A stretch of DNA of 64,000 nt from contig JAHEWK010000018.1 in NCBI GenBank assembly GCA_020740775.1, forward strand, positions 1,302,001 through 1,366,000. Reading direction: 5' to 3'. This stretch comes from Ilyonectria destructans. Lineage: Eukaryota; Ascomycota; Sordariomycetes; Hypocreales; Nectriaceae. Shown piece by piece: positions 12,381 through 23,442 of the stretch. The notes below the pieces were generated by a model, which was not told the DNA's origin, did not search any database, and was given only the letters and a program-made list of their open reading frames with translations. The position numbers and the translations under genes were made by a program. Position 1 is the first letter of the stretch. Each line of letters starts with the position of its first letter.

Positions 12381-14570
12381 ACGATTTCTGCCGCGGCCTT
12401 CTTGTCTGGGCCTAGCCCCGTCTCGCCGTGTCTCATCCCCCGCGAGGACGGCCGGCTGAGGTGGTGGGAAGCTGGGCGGATGCCCGCGGCCGGCATCCCC
12501 ATCCCGGGCAGCAGGGCTGTTCTGTTTGGCTCTCTGGCTTGGTCCCCTGGACCTGAAGCCTGAAGCCTGCCTGGCCCTAGGCATCGTCATGGCAAAGTAT
12601 GGGCGGTGTAGTTGGGCGGTACAGCACGGCCTGCGTGCGTACCTTGTGGTTGCATCACACACTTCCATGCAGCCAAATCCGGGTCGGCACAAAGTATGTC
12701 ATCGCATCTGCTCGGACATCGTCCCGCCGTTCGAGAACCGTCAGGCCACGCGCTCTAGTTACATCTTCGGAAATGCATCGGAAACCCGGGTCTTCGGTCA
12801 TCATGGCCTCATCTAACAAGGTTTCAACATTGTCGAATAAGTCGGATCGGATTTAACATTGCGCATGTCGTTGGCCTCCCACCACCAAGATCGTCCTGAC
12901 GCCCCCCTCTTCGCCACGAATCCGAATCCCGGTTGCATCATCTCGTAACTTTGCTTTTTTTGGCCCGCCTGTGGGCGATGCAATGTCTCCGTTGCTCCCT
13001 TGCCCGCCCACTTCCCGCATGAACTGGTGGGACCCCAAAGCTCGGCGTCTTCACCGCAGTCCCGTAGGTAGCCCGCGCGTAGCCCGCACGTCACCCACGC
13101 GCAAGCCGCGAGGGCAAAGTGGGTTTTTGCGGCCGCTGCGTCTCGGGACCGGAACCGCCCCCCACCAACGAACAGCCGGTCGCCGGGATCGTCCACCTGG
13201 AATGCTCCCGATCCGAAAGTCGTGGCGGTTTGCCAAGCATCCCCCAGACGCCCCTCCACGCGCCTCCCAAGTTTACCTACTGTACCCTCATCCTTCTCCG
13301 CCACGGCACGGCCCCAGTTCCATGACACCGGTCACTTCTCCGAGCTTGGCACTGAGCCGTGTTCCGCTGCACCAACCAGCATCGGCCAGCGCCAGCCAGA
13401 GCCAGCCAGCACACACGAGATGGATGCACAACTAGTCTTGCCCTCGGCAGAGGAGGCAGAGCCGAACCGGTGAGGCTCGGCATTCATGTAACCTAATGTT
13501 GGCTGGGATCTAGAAAGTTCCTATGTTTGACCTTATTCTGGTTCATCTGCACAGGGCACAGACTGCGCGATAGTCGATCTGCTGGAAGGCCATGACAAAG
13601 TCAATCGTTAGTTTTGTCCCCTGCGATATGCAGCAACCCTCCATTTCATTCCTTACCGCCGTTTCCTGCCATGTGTCGTCGTCGTCTACCGCGGTTCCAG
13701 AAGGTGTGTGGTTGGTGTTGCTGTTGCTGCGCCCATTGCTACCCCCAACTTGTACACGTCAGTCACTGCATCAATTGCTCAAATCACTCACTCACAGTCA
13801 CTCGATTTCTACGTCATTCGCTCATCGCTCATCGCTAGTTATTCGGTCCCTCAGCCCTAAGTCACTGACTCCGGTACTCCGCGTCCCTCCATCAGTCATT
13901 TCAGCCAGCAGCAAGCTACTCGCTAGCCAGCCAGTCACCAGCGAACCCAGTCTCCATCCCAAAGAAACCCAAAACTCCAGCTCCGAGGATTTTCCTCAAC
14001 AAAGTGTCAGACTGTCGTAACTTCCCCATCCCAATTGCCCCGTGACTTCCCCAGATTCACCAGTCCCAGGCTCTCATCTCCACAAATTCCATTGCTGGCG
14101 GAACTTCGTCCCGATGAACCGAAAGCGTGTAAAGTTTCGCGAGTAATAATTGGTCAGAGCCGCGGAAAGGCGGAAGGGTAAACACCGGTTGATCGGCTAA
14201 ACGTCGCTTCTCCGGTTAATCCCCCTCTAGAACGCCCGATATGCGCATTCGTGGGGCAATCACCATCATGTGTCTGGGATCAGGAAGGGGAAATGGGCAA
14301 TTGATCAATTAACTTGCTTTCCTCGCCGTGCAAGCTCCTCACGATGCGTGGAATCATGTGTCCTATTCAAGATAATGCGCGCAAGATTGAGGGGTTGTCT
14401 GGGGTATTTAACCAGACGTTGCCAGCCCGTCTCTGTGCTGTTCTGCTCGTTCCTGTGAAACCAGATATCCAACCGTGATCTTGCTTCTGGAGATCCGTCC
14501 TTGTCTCATTTCGCTGTTGAAGTGGACCGTGAAGAGATTTGAAAGCGTTGCGGTTCATTTATAATCCACA

Positions 14571-17145
14571 ATGGCCGATATCAACGTTGAGGAGACGCTC
14601 AAGAAGCTCTCCCTCGGCGAGAAGGTGTCTCTGCTCGCAGGTTGGTGCCCATATACACGTGAATTCATCCCCCAAGTCCAACTTCATCTCACACGGATCT
14701 TCAGGTGTCGACTTCTGGCACACACAGGCCCTGCCTGATCATGGCGTCCCCTCGCTTCGCCTCACAGACGGCCCCAACGGCGTGAGAGGAACCAAGTTCT
14801 TCAACGGCATTCCCGCGGCCTGCTTCCCCTGTGGAACGGCTCTGGGAGCCACCTTCAACCAGAACCTCCTCGAGGAGGCTGGCAAGAAGATGGGCGAGGA
14901 GGCCATTGCCAAGAACGCCCATGTCATCCTCGGTCCTACCATCAACATGCAGCGTTCCCCCCTGGGCGGCCGAGGCTTCGAGTCCATCGGCGAGGACCCC
15001 TTTCTGTCCGGCCTCGGCGCTGCCGCCCTCATTCGAGGTATCCAAAGCACTGGTGTCCAGGCTACCATCAAGCACTTCCTCTGCAACGACCACGAGCACA
15101 AGCGGCAAAACGTCCAGGCCATTATCAGCGAGCGTGCCCTCCGCGAGATCTACGCCCTCCCCTTCCAGCTCACCGTGCGGGACGCTCAGCCCGGAGCCTT
15201 CATGACCGGTTACAATGGAATAAACGGCACCTTCTGTAGCGAGAACCCAAAGGTCTTGGACGACATGCTGCGCAAGGAGTGGGGCTGGGACGGCATGGTC
15301 ATGAGTGACTGGTTCGGCACTTACACCACCTCTGCGGCCGTCAAAGCTGGCCTGGATCTCGAGATGCCTGGGCCTACTAAGTTCCGAGGTGACCTCCTCA
15401 AGTTTAATGTTAATACCGGCAAGGTCTGGGGCCATGAAATTGATAACCGAGCCCGCGAGGTGCTCAAGCTCGTCAAGAAATGTGCTGCCACTGGAATCAA
15501 GGAGACAGGACCTGATGCCCCTGAGCGCACCCTCGACACCCCTGAGACGGCGGCCCTGCTTCGCAAGATTGGAGATGAGAGCATTGTCCTTCTCAAGAAC
15601 GACAACAACGTCCTTCCCCTCGCCAAGGAGAAGAAGACCCTCGTCATCGGCCCCAACGCCAAGGTGGCCACCTACCACGGCGGCGGTTCCGCCTCCCTGG
15701 CAGCCTACTACGCCGTCACCCCATACGATGGCATCGCCGAGAAGCTAGGCTCGCAGCCCCAGTACTCCATCGGCGCATACACCCACAAACTGCTCCCGCT
15801 TCTCGGCCCCCAGACGCAGGTGCCCAGTGGCAAGCCAGGCATGACCTGGAACGTCTACGCGACCGCTCCCGGCACCCCGGGGCGGGAATCCGTTGACAAG
15901 CTTGAATTGACCAAGACGGAGATGCACCTCGTTGACTTCTACAACCCCAAGGTTGAGGATCTCTGGTATGCGGACCTCGAGGGTACCCTCGTTGCGGAGG
16001 AGGATGGACCCTACGAGTTCAGTCTTATTGTCTCCGGAACGGCTAACCTCTACGTCAACGGCGACCTCGTCATCGACAACTCCACCAAGCAAGTTGCTGG
16101 TGACGCCTTCTTCGGCTGTGCCACTCAGGAAGAGCGTGGCATCGTCAACCTCAAAAAGGGCGAGTCTTACAAGGTCAAGGTCGAATTCGCCTCGGCCCCA
16201 TCCTTCACCCTCGCGCTGGAGAACACCGTCGTCGGCCACGGCTCGCTCCGTGTCGGTGGCTGCAAGGTCATCGACGACCAAGCCGAGATCAAGAAGTCAG
16301 TTCAACTCGCCAAGGAGCACGACCAGGTCATCATCTGCGCCGGCCTCAACGCCGACTGGGAGACCGAGGCCACGGACCGCGCCAGCATGAAGCTCCCCGG
16401 TGTACTGGACCAGCTCATCTCCGAAGTCGCCGCCGCGAACCCCAACACTACCGTCGTCATGCAGACCGGCACGCCCGAGGAGATGCCCTGGCTCGACCAG
16501 GTTTCCGCCGTCATCCAGGCCTGGTACGGTGGCAACGAGACCGGTAACTGCATCGCCGATGTTCTGTTTGGTGACTACAACCCCTCGGGCAAGCTGTCGC
16601 TCAGCTTCCCCAAGCGCCTGCAGGACGTCCCAGCCTTCCTCAACTTCCGCACCGAGGCCGGTCGCGTCATCTACGGCGAAGACATCTACATCGGCTACCG
16701 CTACTACGAGTTCGCCGAGAGGGAGGTCAATTACCCCTTCGGCCACGGTCTCTCCTACACCACCTTTGAGTTCTCCGACCTCACGGTGGCCACCAAGGAA
16801 GGCAAGCTGTCCGTGTCCCTGAAGATCAAGAACACGGGCTCCATCAAGGGCGCCGAGGTCGCCCAGCTCTACATCCAACCCAAGCAGGCCGCCAAGGTGA
16901 ACCGACCTGTCAAGGAGCTCAAGGGCTTCGCCAAGGCGGAGTTGGAGGCTGGTGAGACCAAGACGGTGACTATTGAGGAGTTGGAAAAATATGCTGCGTC
17001 CTACTTTGACGAGGAGCGCAACCAGTGGTGCGTCGAGGCTGGCGAGTACGAGGTTGTTGTCAGTGATAGCAGCGCTGCCAAGGAGGGCAAGACGCTGAAG
17101 GGCTCCTTCAAGGTTGCTGAGAGCTACTGGTGGTCTGGCCTGTAA
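14571..17145 (+). CDS. Glycoside hydrolase family 3 beta-glucosidase with PA14 domain
   Basis: Hydrolyses terminal beta-D-glucosyl residues from short glucosides such as cellobiose by a retaining mechanism. Exons 14571-14640 and 14705-17145 (64-nt intron) give 836 residues. The start is supported because exon 1 supplies the standard GH3 opening (EETLKKLSLGEKVSLLAG). The GH3 N domain includes LTDGPNGVRG, the Lys-His pair in KHFLCNDHE and the nucleophile Asp225 in MSDWFG. A PA14 domain sits inside the C domain at about residues 400-535, and the WETE motif near 575-578 carries the probable acid/base Glu. A fibronectin-III-like domain covers about 740-810. This matches Kluyveromyces marxianus BglI, whose nucleophile is also Asp225. 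There is no signal peptide, so the enzyme is probably intracellular and acts on imported oligosaccharides. Confidence 0.95.
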
Positions 17146-17340
17146 TCGGATCAAAGATGAAGTTTATGAGTTGCATACGAAGCGATGTAGTTAAAACATT
17201 ACTATTCGACGACCATTCCTATTGCAATTTCTGGATGTGTATTAATGGTCCCTCATTGGACCTCATTCAATATCCTAATTATCATCTCGAATAATCTGCG
17301 GCTACCCAAATTTAGGCATTATTGAGTACAGTGCTTCTTT

Positions 17341-18459
17341 CTAATCGCGGTCCATCTCAGGCGATGCCTGTCTGCAAACTGGGCCGCCATCATCGGCACA
17401 CGCCCAAGGTTCCGCGTCTCCCAGCCTCAGGGCCGTCAGGCCAGCGTTGCCTGGATTCTTCATGCCCGCTTCGAGCTGCCGCTGATAAGAGACGCGGCGG
17501 AGTCTCTCTGCTTCGGCGGGCGTCAAACGCAGGTAGAGCTCGACTGCGATGCAGTGGATTGCGAGGGCGAGCCAAGCACTGGCTCCGAAGGTTACATTGA
17601 GCCCCGATGCTTTTTGGTCTGGCCTAGGGGCGTTGAAATCCCCCTTGATGAGAATGCGCTGATCAAGAGCCTCACCGGTGTAGAAACTTGCGCAATTGGG
17701 GTACAGGGCTTCGACGATGGTTTTGTTATGGGAGTACATGTAGTCCACAACAGCGCAGGACCCGACAGAGTAGTAGGGGTTCATCGAGCTAGTAATCCTA
17801 GCCATGATTATAGTGATGATTCTCATAGTGATGACGAAGCCGACCTAAGCAAGTAAGTACAACATCCTAGGTAAGGGCATATATTGTTGACGTACAATAA
17901 CCCAACCTCGCAGCATCCAAGCACGATGCTGCTCAATCTGGAGCTTCTTTATGTTGTAGTAGCCTAAGCCCTGGCAAACCAGAAAAGCGATGCTGGCTGT
18001 TCCCGTAGCAGCCTGCATATCAAGAGTCCCGCCAAATGTACGTTTTGCGATCATCAAGGCACCGACAATGCTGACAATGGAGAGTAAAAGGACGATGTAG
18101 CCGTTGATCCGGTGGAAGATGAGAAACCTGTGACGAATCGCCGGGAGAAACTGGAAGATAACGAGAATAGCGGCTGGTAGGATGCCAGCCAGGTGCATCA
18201 TGATCCCAGCTCGGCCGGTGGCATTCTCAAAGTAGTAGCACTCGCCTGGAACTGCTCCTCCAGGCCCCTTTGGCAGGGGGTTGGGGCACAAGACGCGGAA
18301 GTCGAGGTATTTGAGGCGCGCAAAGGAGAATCCCATAAGTGCGCCGCCCAAGATGAACCAAAGTGCAAAGTTGTAGCCTTTTGAGAAGCCTATGGGCCGA
18401 TACACACGGCGAAGCCAAGCGATGAGGCGGTTTGGTGAAGGCTTTGATGAGTTGTCCAT
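17341..18459 (-). CDS. DUF2306-like multi-pass membrane protein
   Basis: Function unknown. Exons 18459-17896 and 17844-17341 (51-nt intron with a GTACGT donor) give 355 residues. About six hydrophobic helices are visible: near 26-45, 84-105, 115-137 and 148-163 in exon 1, one across the exon junction at about 185-205, and one near the C-terminal third. Conserved-looking His-Arg pairs (FHRINGY, QHRAWMLRGW) precede helices, as in the DUF2306 membrane family, which has been compared with haem-binding proteins; no haem role is shown here. The stop lies about 195 bases from the GH3 stop, so the two genes converge. The assignment rests on recalled pattern, not a search. Confidence 0.75.
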
Positions 18460-19977
18460 GTTTTCAGAATGCAGAGGGTGTGTTGTTGAAAATAGTAAGA
18501 AAGAGACCGAATTACATAGTTGCTCGCCGAAAAGAAGAAGATTGGAAAAGAATCGGCGGCTTCTAAATAGTTGACGAGTTGAGTCGTGGCGTCACAGTAA
18601 AGACCAATATATGTGCCCAGGCTGAAGGTTACAAGGGCTGACTCTGGAGAAGCGGCGCAACGGTCGAAGATTTAAATAGCAGTGAATCACAAGTCAATCG
18701 ACCAACAAGAGCATGTTAGATGGAGTATCTGGGCATGATACTAAGCTCCTTGGCGCCCGAGACTTTCTCGAGAAGTCGTGGCATCTAAACACTTGATAGC
18801 TGCCGGGATGGCGACGGCGACAAAGTCTTCGTATCCGGGGACTACTCCTGCGGTCACCCTCTGCAGTGCGAAATGCTTTGGGTGCAGCGTCGTCACACAG
18901 CACGAGCCTATCCCAGACTCGATGCAAACCCGGCGTGTCTGATTGGGAACACCCTGGCCATGTGTCCAAGCTGCGGTTCCACGGATCTGTGGACCGTGAC
19001 CGGGTGGCGGCGGTAGCCTTGAGAGCACTTGCTATGCATACGTTTACTCCACGTCGATTCGACAACAGGGTGATGGTATCGGCGAATGGGTCTTCGGGTG
19101 GTCCGAGAGTAAACAGGTTGCATGAGCAGTTGGGGATATGACCACGGCGGCAGCGGTTCCTCAGTGTGCAAGGTGAGAATGTGTGACTGTGTAAGGACGG
19201 GTTAGCATGTATTTGATCAAGAGAGCCATGTATCAGTTGTATCAATTGTATCAGTTGTATCATGGGGACGTATTCGCGTCCTCCCACTTCTCGTTACTTT
19301 CCTCGCGGGCCGTTCCGTTGACATGAAATTCTTGAGTTTTAATATTGCGCCGTCAGTGTTCGGTCTGGTACATGGGTACTGAATCACTCGTGTCTTGATC
19401 CCACGGCCCCCAGACGAAGATATCCGTGGCTAGACTGAACCCGCTTAAGCAGAGTCATGTTGCCATATGCAGAGATTAGCTGTTACCCAATAAATTGAGT
19501 TGGCGAGGCGCTTGTACATCTGGGCGTGCTGACGACGTACCCTTTTACGGTGTGGATGATTATCTCTGTGTGTTTGGGTTGGATATTGTTGGTGATGATG
19601 AAGATGACGTCGGAAGCTTCGCTTACCGCTGACGACGAGTGGTCTATCACCAAGGTGGCTTCGATAGTGCAATGCCAGCGAGCACGGGTGGTGCCTTCCA
19701 TTTCCCAGAATAAACCCCGCGACAGGCCTACTTACCGACTGCAGTGCTCCTTCCGCCTATGGAGCACGGCAGAGCGCTGTGGCTTCAGTGAGGGGTAGCC
19801 GCTGACGTCCACTGAACCACCAGTTTTAGTGAAATGGCGGGGCACTCACTCACCGAGCTGCTCACCAAGCTGCAACTCACGTCACCAAACCAAAATGCTT
19901 CACTCAGGTGCACACAACAACACGTGAAATTCTACACAACATCCACACCACCAGCGATACTCGTTCGAGGCCCAATC
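18460..19977. other. Intergenic region between the DUF2306-like gene and fta4
   Basis: Contains the divergent promoters of the flanking genes. Open frames of 90-200 codons on both strands near 18.7-19.3 kb show no domain signature. A 10-nt imperfect repeat (TTGTATCAGT-like) lies at 19229-19263. Confidence 0.6.
19229..19263. repeat. 10-nt imperfect tandem repeat, about 3.5 copies
   Basis: Copies of TTGTATCAGT/A run in tandem in the intergenic region. Confidence 0.75.
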
Positions 19978-20748
19978 ATGTCCAGCACAACTGCCCCGAC
20001 GATTCCGTCGCTGAAGCAAACCTTCCTCACGACCCAAACCACGCTCCTCGCGCAACCTTTGACGCCATCTCGCTCTTGGCAAGCGGCCAACGACGCGTCG
20101 GATGAGCCTCTGCCAGAACGCGCCGTCGACGATGCCCTCTTCGCCCTCAACCACACCATCCAGCAGCACTGTCGCCGTGTGTACGCGCCTCAGGCCACCC
20201 GCAATTATGCTGAGCAAATCAACAAAATCTACACCGAGGATGCCGAGCGCAGATTAGGGCCGAGCTTCAATGACGCTGGTGAGGGAGCGCTCGGAAAAGA
20301 GATGGATCTCACCGATCATGCCACAATCGATGCTCTCCCGGAAACTTGGATCTCGGAAAAGGACATCAATGGCTACCCCATGGAAGCCAAGCTCTACGCC
20401 GACGCCGTCCGCCGGCTATCAGAACTCAACGAGCAGCGCAACCAACTAAAAGACCAGGTAGCTAGGCTGAACCGCCTCAAGTCCATCGTCCAGCCGCTGC
20501 AAACCGGAGAAAGTGGCGCCGGAGTTCAGGAGAACCTCCTCACCCGGGATGGCCCGGTAGAGAAAGAGCTCGAGCGGATGCGCTTCTTACTTGCCAGAGT
20601 TGGTGGACGTGTCAACACGCTACCCGTCGGTGGTGGATCGGGTGCGACGTCCCAAGCGATCCCCGTAACATCTTCAGACAGCCTTAGTCTGGCCCGCAAG
20701 AGGCGGATTGACCAATTCCTTGCAGACGAAAAGGTCTTTCCAGCCTGA
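19978..20748 (+). CDS. fta4: Kinetochore Sim4/CCAN complex subunit Fta4
   Basis: Predicted subunit of the inner kinetochore (fission yeast Sim4 complex, related to budding yeast Nkp1), acting at centromeric chromatin. Single exon, 256 residues from ATG 19978; the same frame is open from an ATG at 19834, but family members begin with the short Ser/Thr leader seen here (MSSTTAPTIPSLKQ). Family hallmarks are the opening IPSLKQTFLTTQTTLL, then ERAVDDALFALNHTIQQH, HCRRVYAPQATRNYAEQI and a central predicted coiled coil (LSELNEQRNQLKDQVARL at about 142-159). The C-terminus is basic and Ser-rich. The name relies on recalled family patterns and should be confirmed with the Fta4 profile. Confidence 0.8.
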   Translation: MSSTTAPTIPSLKQTFLTTQTTLLAQPLTPSRSWQAANDASDEPLPERAVDDALFALNHTIQQHCRRVYAPQATRNYAEQINKIYTEDAERRLGPSFNDAGEGALGKEMDLTDHATIDALPETWISEKDINGYPMEAKLYADAVRRLSELNEQRNQLKDQVARLNRLKSIVQPLQTGESGAGVQENLLTRDGPVEKELERMRFLLARVGGRVNTLPVGGGSGATSQAIPVTSSDSLSLARKRRIDQFLADEKVFPA

Positions 20749-22322
20749 GCCATGGTAGCCTTCACGCTTGGGATCAAGCTCGGAGCTCAACCTTGACGGT
20801 GGTGAATCCGTCTTGCTCGCATTTTCTGCCTCGGCCGATTTGCTACATACTTGACCAGGATACACAACAAAGACCAAGAATCCAACTCAACCCAGATCCC
20901 AACAGCGTTGTTCCGGAGACTACACCCGAGAAGGTGCTGGCAGTCTCACCAAGAACCAGCAACCTGATCATCCAACTCTGGAACACGTCTAATAAGCCAG
21001 AATTCCTTCAGCTCAAACCATTGTCGTTGAACTGCCTTACTTCTATCCTGTAACCCAGGGTTGTCAGTCGAGATTGTAACCAGGGGTGCGTGGATGAAAT
21101 GCCGGGGAGATCCCACGTACAAGAAAGCTGGGTCATCGGGCCGTATGATACCAGCTTGGCCATCGCTTGTCTCAACGTGTGTTGGTCACAGGAAGTCATA
21201 GAGCCAGGTGGTTTAGGCAGAATTCGAGTTGGTCCGCTTTCCAGCTCTAGAATTTGTGCTACTAAACGCAACCTCGCTTCTCCTACAGGGGAGGGGCTAT
21301 GTCAACTTCAGCCTGAGTGCTCTTGTGTGGTCGGTGACTCTCACCGTAGCGACAGGGTCGCCTCCGGAGTAGTTGCCATACCACATCGCGTCACTCCGTG
21401 CCACCCAAATCGATTACTACAAGCCCTTGATTGGCGCTGTTAACTTTCTTCCATCGGTTTTTCAGTGCCGGATACAGGGCCTGTGTTTGATTACCGACCA
21501 ATCTCTTGTTAAGAAAGAGATCACATCGTCGGATAGGGAGTATATCTGACTGGGTATTGTGTAGATTCTCTGGCAAAATAGTATTAGTTCATGAAATTAC
21601 AGTACTTGGGGGCAAACTTGACGTGTCGGATCGAGGGAGGAAACAAGAGGGCCCCAGTGACGATGATGCTGCCATAGATAGATGGCGGCCCGCGCCCCGT
21701 CATTCCAAAAGGAAAGTAAATATCGGCTGCGGAAAAGGGAAAAGAGCGTTCAAAGTCCGAGAATAAAGGCTTCGCCAAAAGTATCACGATGCACAGGAGA
21801 GAATGCTGGGGAGACTGGCTCAGTGTTGGACTTCTTCATTGGCCATGCTAGCAGCATATCAGGTCCTTCGTATCAGATGGCATATTCACGCCAAACGCTG
21901 TAGAAACTCACAGCTGCTAGCGCCCGGCAAAATATTCTAATCGGTCCTGGGTAATTATGACTCCCAGCATTGCTGGCGTATTTGGAAATAAACTATCATG
22001 CCGCGTCCCACCCACCTCGCTTCTCTTTTCTCCTCCTTCACCAACCTACTCTTCGCGCGAAACGTTACTGTGTGCATTCACGACAGCGTTCGGGTATCGT
22101 GGTAGACTTCGGATTTGCCTTTTGTGTCTGTTTCTTCGGGGTTGACTTGGAAGCTCTATCTGAGAGAACGAATTTGCAGCGCTCATCGTGGAATTGGCCC
22201 CTTGTGGCCGGTACTCTCGCGGGTCCGGTACGAAATTGACTCCGGTCTATTTCAAATCCCCGGAGGATGCCGGCGCGTAGAGTTGTCGTAGACGAGGCCA
22301 GGACGGCGAGTAGAAAACTGCC
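20749..22322. other. Intergenic region downstream of fta4
   Basis: 3' UTR of fta4 followed by DNA with only short open frames (up to 117 codons at 21090-21443), none protein-like. No repeats of note. Confidence 0.6.
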
Positions 22323-22856
22323 ATGTCTCAATCGACAGACAAGGTGGCCTTAGGCGAGAGCTCAGCAACCGCGGCCAAGGTCACATACTCGACCTATGTC
22401 AAGGATTGTTGGGTTCTGTGCGCCAGCCCTTACTGCAACTTCACTTACGGTTGAAGGCGGGGACAGCCTGGGACTTCAAAAAGCTCAAGGACATAATGCG
22501 AATCGCCTGGGGTCACCAGTTTGGGCCGGCATATACGTAAGCTGACGGCAATTTTACTTGTAGTCTAAGTCCGGGCTAATACATCCTAGGCTATAACAAC
22601 AACGAATCACATATGATGCCGTGAACCAGGCCAACATTCAGAACCTCATGTGGCTTGATGAGAGGAGACGAACGTATTTATTTCTGGAGTTCAACTCGTT
22701 TTTAAGACTGTCCAGACCAAATTCCCGTCTTACTTTGTCCCGCCTCCGGTGCTGTCGCCGATGCCAACCGTCTCTACTTCGCAAGGACAACTAAAGCACA
22801 TGCGAAGTGAAAGCTTTACAATATACAATCCCCATGCCACACTCAGTAAGATAGTC
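22323..22856 (+). pseudogene. Possible decayed protein-coding gene
   Basis: Not recognised. Several short protein-like segments follow each other on the plus strand in different frames. An ATG at 22323 opens 43 codons ending TYVKDCWVLCASPYCNFTYG and a stop. A second stretch with WDFKKLKDIMRIAWGHQFGP follows, then one with NLMWLDERRRTYLFLEF, then one with KTVQTKFPSYFVPPPVLSP that ends near 22856. Stops or frame changes separate them, and no single set of GT..AG introns joins them. It looks like a gene broken by frameshifts, but a real gene with unusual splicing is not excluded. Confidence 0.3.
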
Positions 22857-23442
22857 CTCCTAGCTTAAGTGGTTTCAGTCTGAATGATGTGGGGGGCACT
22901 CATTCGGATTCCCCTTGTATGATAAGGCCTACATTTCCATCTTAAAAGAATCTCAGCAGCGAACGTCCTCTTAGTGCTTCTATATTGTAATTTTCTGCAA
23001 GTGAGTTGGGACGTATCTAGCAGCAGAATGTAGTGATAATGATATATATCGTCTTTATATCATTAAGTTGAGAAACGAAACAGTTGCAGTAAATATAGTA
23101 CAGAATCTTCAGAGTTATTGGGTGGTCGTTATGGCTATGTCGCCCAGCAGAATTCCGCTGGTATTTAAATATTAAAGCGATAGTTCAACTTGAAATCGCT
23201 ATACAAATCGCCAGTTCTCAAGTCAGCTTCCCGCCAGTAGTCGGCGGTTTTGGGGTTCTTAAGGTCCTCGATCCGGTCACACCAGACCTTACATTTACCA
23301 GCTTCCAAGTGAAGACACAGATGGATAATAAGCTGCTTAATATATGTTCGTATTGACACTATTCTGGTTCCCTTTCCTTCCATCAGATTTCATTTTTCAC
23401 AAATAAAACTGCAAGTAACACCAGGGCAGGGTTACAATGCCC
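22857..23442. other. AT-richer intergenic stretch
   Basis: Base composition is visibly more AT-rich than the neighbouring DNA (for example 23035-23100). A 72-codon minus-strand frame (23165-23383) lies just downstream of the transporter stop; it is not recognised and may be 3' UTR. Confidence 0.5.

Larger units (their letters stand above)
4621..14570. other. Gene-poor region of about 10 kb
   Basis: No convincing coding sequence was found between the bZIP and GH3 genes. Open frames (the longest is 9518-10435) are GC-rich, rich in Pro/Arg/Gly, have no domain signatures and are matched by frames on the other strand. The region holds many microsatellites and short tandem repeats: 5451-5530, 7171-7208, GT-rich 7615-7665 and 8055-8100, 8707-8733, 12346-12380. 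The first bases are 3' UTR of the bZIP gene and the last few hundred the GH3 promoter. Non-coding transcripts, a small unrecognised gene or a poorly conserved secreted peptide could be hidden here. Confidence 0.6.

Noticed and set aside
14556..14567. TTTATAA as a TATA box for the GH3 gene
   Set aside because: It lies within about 12 bases of the start codon, too close to position transcription initiation for this ORF.
16297..17154. 285-codon minus-strand frame
   Set aside because: Exact antisense of the GH3 gene; arises from its codon bias. The same holds for 14701-15678 and 15745-16281.
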